From positions 2,976,001-3,040,000 of the forward strand of contig NZ_CP045915.1 in the NCBI RefSeq assembly GCF_009650095.1: a stretch of 64,000 nucleotides of DNA, given 5' to 3'. Source of the stretch: Gracilibacillus salitolerans (GTDB lineage Bacteria > Bacillota > Bacilli > Bacillales > Amphibacillaceae). The position numbers and the translations under genes were made by a program. Shown here piece by piece: positions 63,380 to 64,000 of this stretch. Each line of letters opens with the position of its first letter. Within the stretch, counting starts at the first letter, position 1. The notes below the pieces were generated by a model that had not been told where the DNA came from, made no database searches, and saw only the letters and a list, made by a program, of their open reading frames with translations.

Positions 63380-64000
63380 TTACGCACTTTCTTTTGGAGA
63401 TTCAAGGTCGATAACTGTTCCATCCTCATGAACTAGTTTTGGTCGGCCATTTTCTTTCGTAACCGTTTCTTCTGTAAGAATACATTTCTTAATATCATCA
63501 CGTGAAGGCAGTTCAAACATAACATCTAACATAATACTTTCCAGTATAGATCTTAAACCACGAGCACCTGTTTTTCGTTCAATTGCTTTTTGGGCAACAG
63601 CTTCTAAAGCAGCTTCTTCAAATTCCAACTCTACATCGTCAATTTCAAAAAGCTTATTATACTGTTTGACTAAAGCGTTTTTCGGTTTTGTTAAAATTTC
63701 TACCAGTGCTTTTTCATCCAGTGGCTCTAGGCTTCCGATTACTGGCAAACGGCCAATAAATTCCGGAATTAAACCAAAGCGTAATAAATCTTCCGGAAGC
63801 ACTTTAGATAGTAAAGTTGCCTTATCTAATTCTTGATTGTCTGATTCAGAACCAAAGCCAATTACTTTCTTACCAAGACGACGCTTCACAATCTGTTCAA
63901 TTCCATCAAATGCTCCACCGCAAATAAACAAAATATTAGTGGTGTCAATTTGAATAAATTCTTGATGTGGATGCTTTCTTCCACCTTGAGGAGGCACACT
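63380..64000 (-). CDS. clpX: ClpX, C-terminal part (5' end outside window)
   Basis: About 206 codons are present. The AAA+ large domain starts midway with [22 protein letters not shown]; sensor-1 and the GFGSE loop follow. The small domain with [25 protein letters not shown] is complete. ClpX unfolds substrates for ClpP. The visible methionine-equivalent codon at the edge is an internal valine (GTG) of the gene. Confidence 0.97.
   Translation of the reverse strand, partial: SVPPQGGRKHPHQEFIQIDTTNILFICGGAFDGIEQIVKRRLGKKVIGFGSESDNQELDKATLLSKVLPEDLLRFGLIPEFIGRLPVIGSLEPLDEKALVEILTKPKNALVKQYNKLFEIDDVELEFEEAALEAVAQKAIERKTGARGLRSILESIMLDVMFELPSRDDIKKCILTEETVTKENGRPKLVHEDGTVIDLESPKESA

Overview
The window comes from a low-GC Gram-positive spore former of the family Bacillaceae. 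The evidence is the host gene order clpX, lon, ysxC, hemAXCDBL, spoVID, ysxE, valS, folC, comC, spoIIB, radC, which is the Bacillus subtilis order, together with the sporulation genes, a valine T-box and strong AGGAGG ribosome binding sites. Many proteins are acidic, which fits a halotolerant genus, but I cannot name the genus from sequence alone.

Bases 1 to about 34,865 are a siphovirus-type prophage inserted into radC; its left end lies outside the window. Reading leftward from the attachment site: a tyrosine integrase and an SOS-cleavable CI-like repressor (plus strand, 32.9-34.8 kb); divergent cro and excisionase-like genes and a run of small early genes; Rha regulator, DnaD-type replication protein, HNH protein, orphan DNA methyltransferase, ArpU-type late regulator and a second minimal tyrosine recombinase (24.0-31.5 kb); an accessory block (19.6-23.6 kb); then packaging, head and tail genes in the HK97/SPP1-like order HNH, TerS, TerL, portal, ClpP-like protease, capsid, connectors, major tail protein, tail chaperones with a likely -1 frameshift, tape measure, distal tail protein and tail-associated endopeptidase (1-17.6 kb). 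Lysis genes are not in view.

The accessory block holds the most interesting candidate: three overlapping minus-strand genes (20,041-22,382) coding for an unrecognised 423-residue protein, a small winged-helix-like protein with a cysteine pair, and a PD-(D/E)XK nuclease of the Mrr-like restriction type. A 110-bp nested inverted repeat lies upstream. This is a plausible undescribed prophage-borne defence module. Other cargo includes a plus-strand DUF2188 gene, a membrane protein next to the immunity region, a GNAT acetyltransferase and a YjcZ-like micro-protein.

Bases 34,865-64,000 are host chromosome. radC is cut after about 158 codons by the prophage. spoIIB, comC, folC and valS follow on the minus strand; maf, usually between spoIIB and radC, is absent. 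Between valS and ysxE lies a variable stretch: a FetAB-like ABC exporter, a type II NADH dehydrogenase, an IS3-family element, a SinI-like anti-repressor gene whose terminator hairpin was split by the IS, and a frameshifted BTAD-type regulator pseudogene. After spoVID come a DUF3221 lipoprotein gene and an inverted pair of GC-rich intergenic repeats. The haem operon hemAXCDBL carries a near-consensus PerR box at its promoter. A LiaI/LiaF-like membrane protein and an EamA transporter sit divergently from hemA. ysxC, lon and the 3' part of clpX close the window; lonB, usually between clpX and lonA, is absent.
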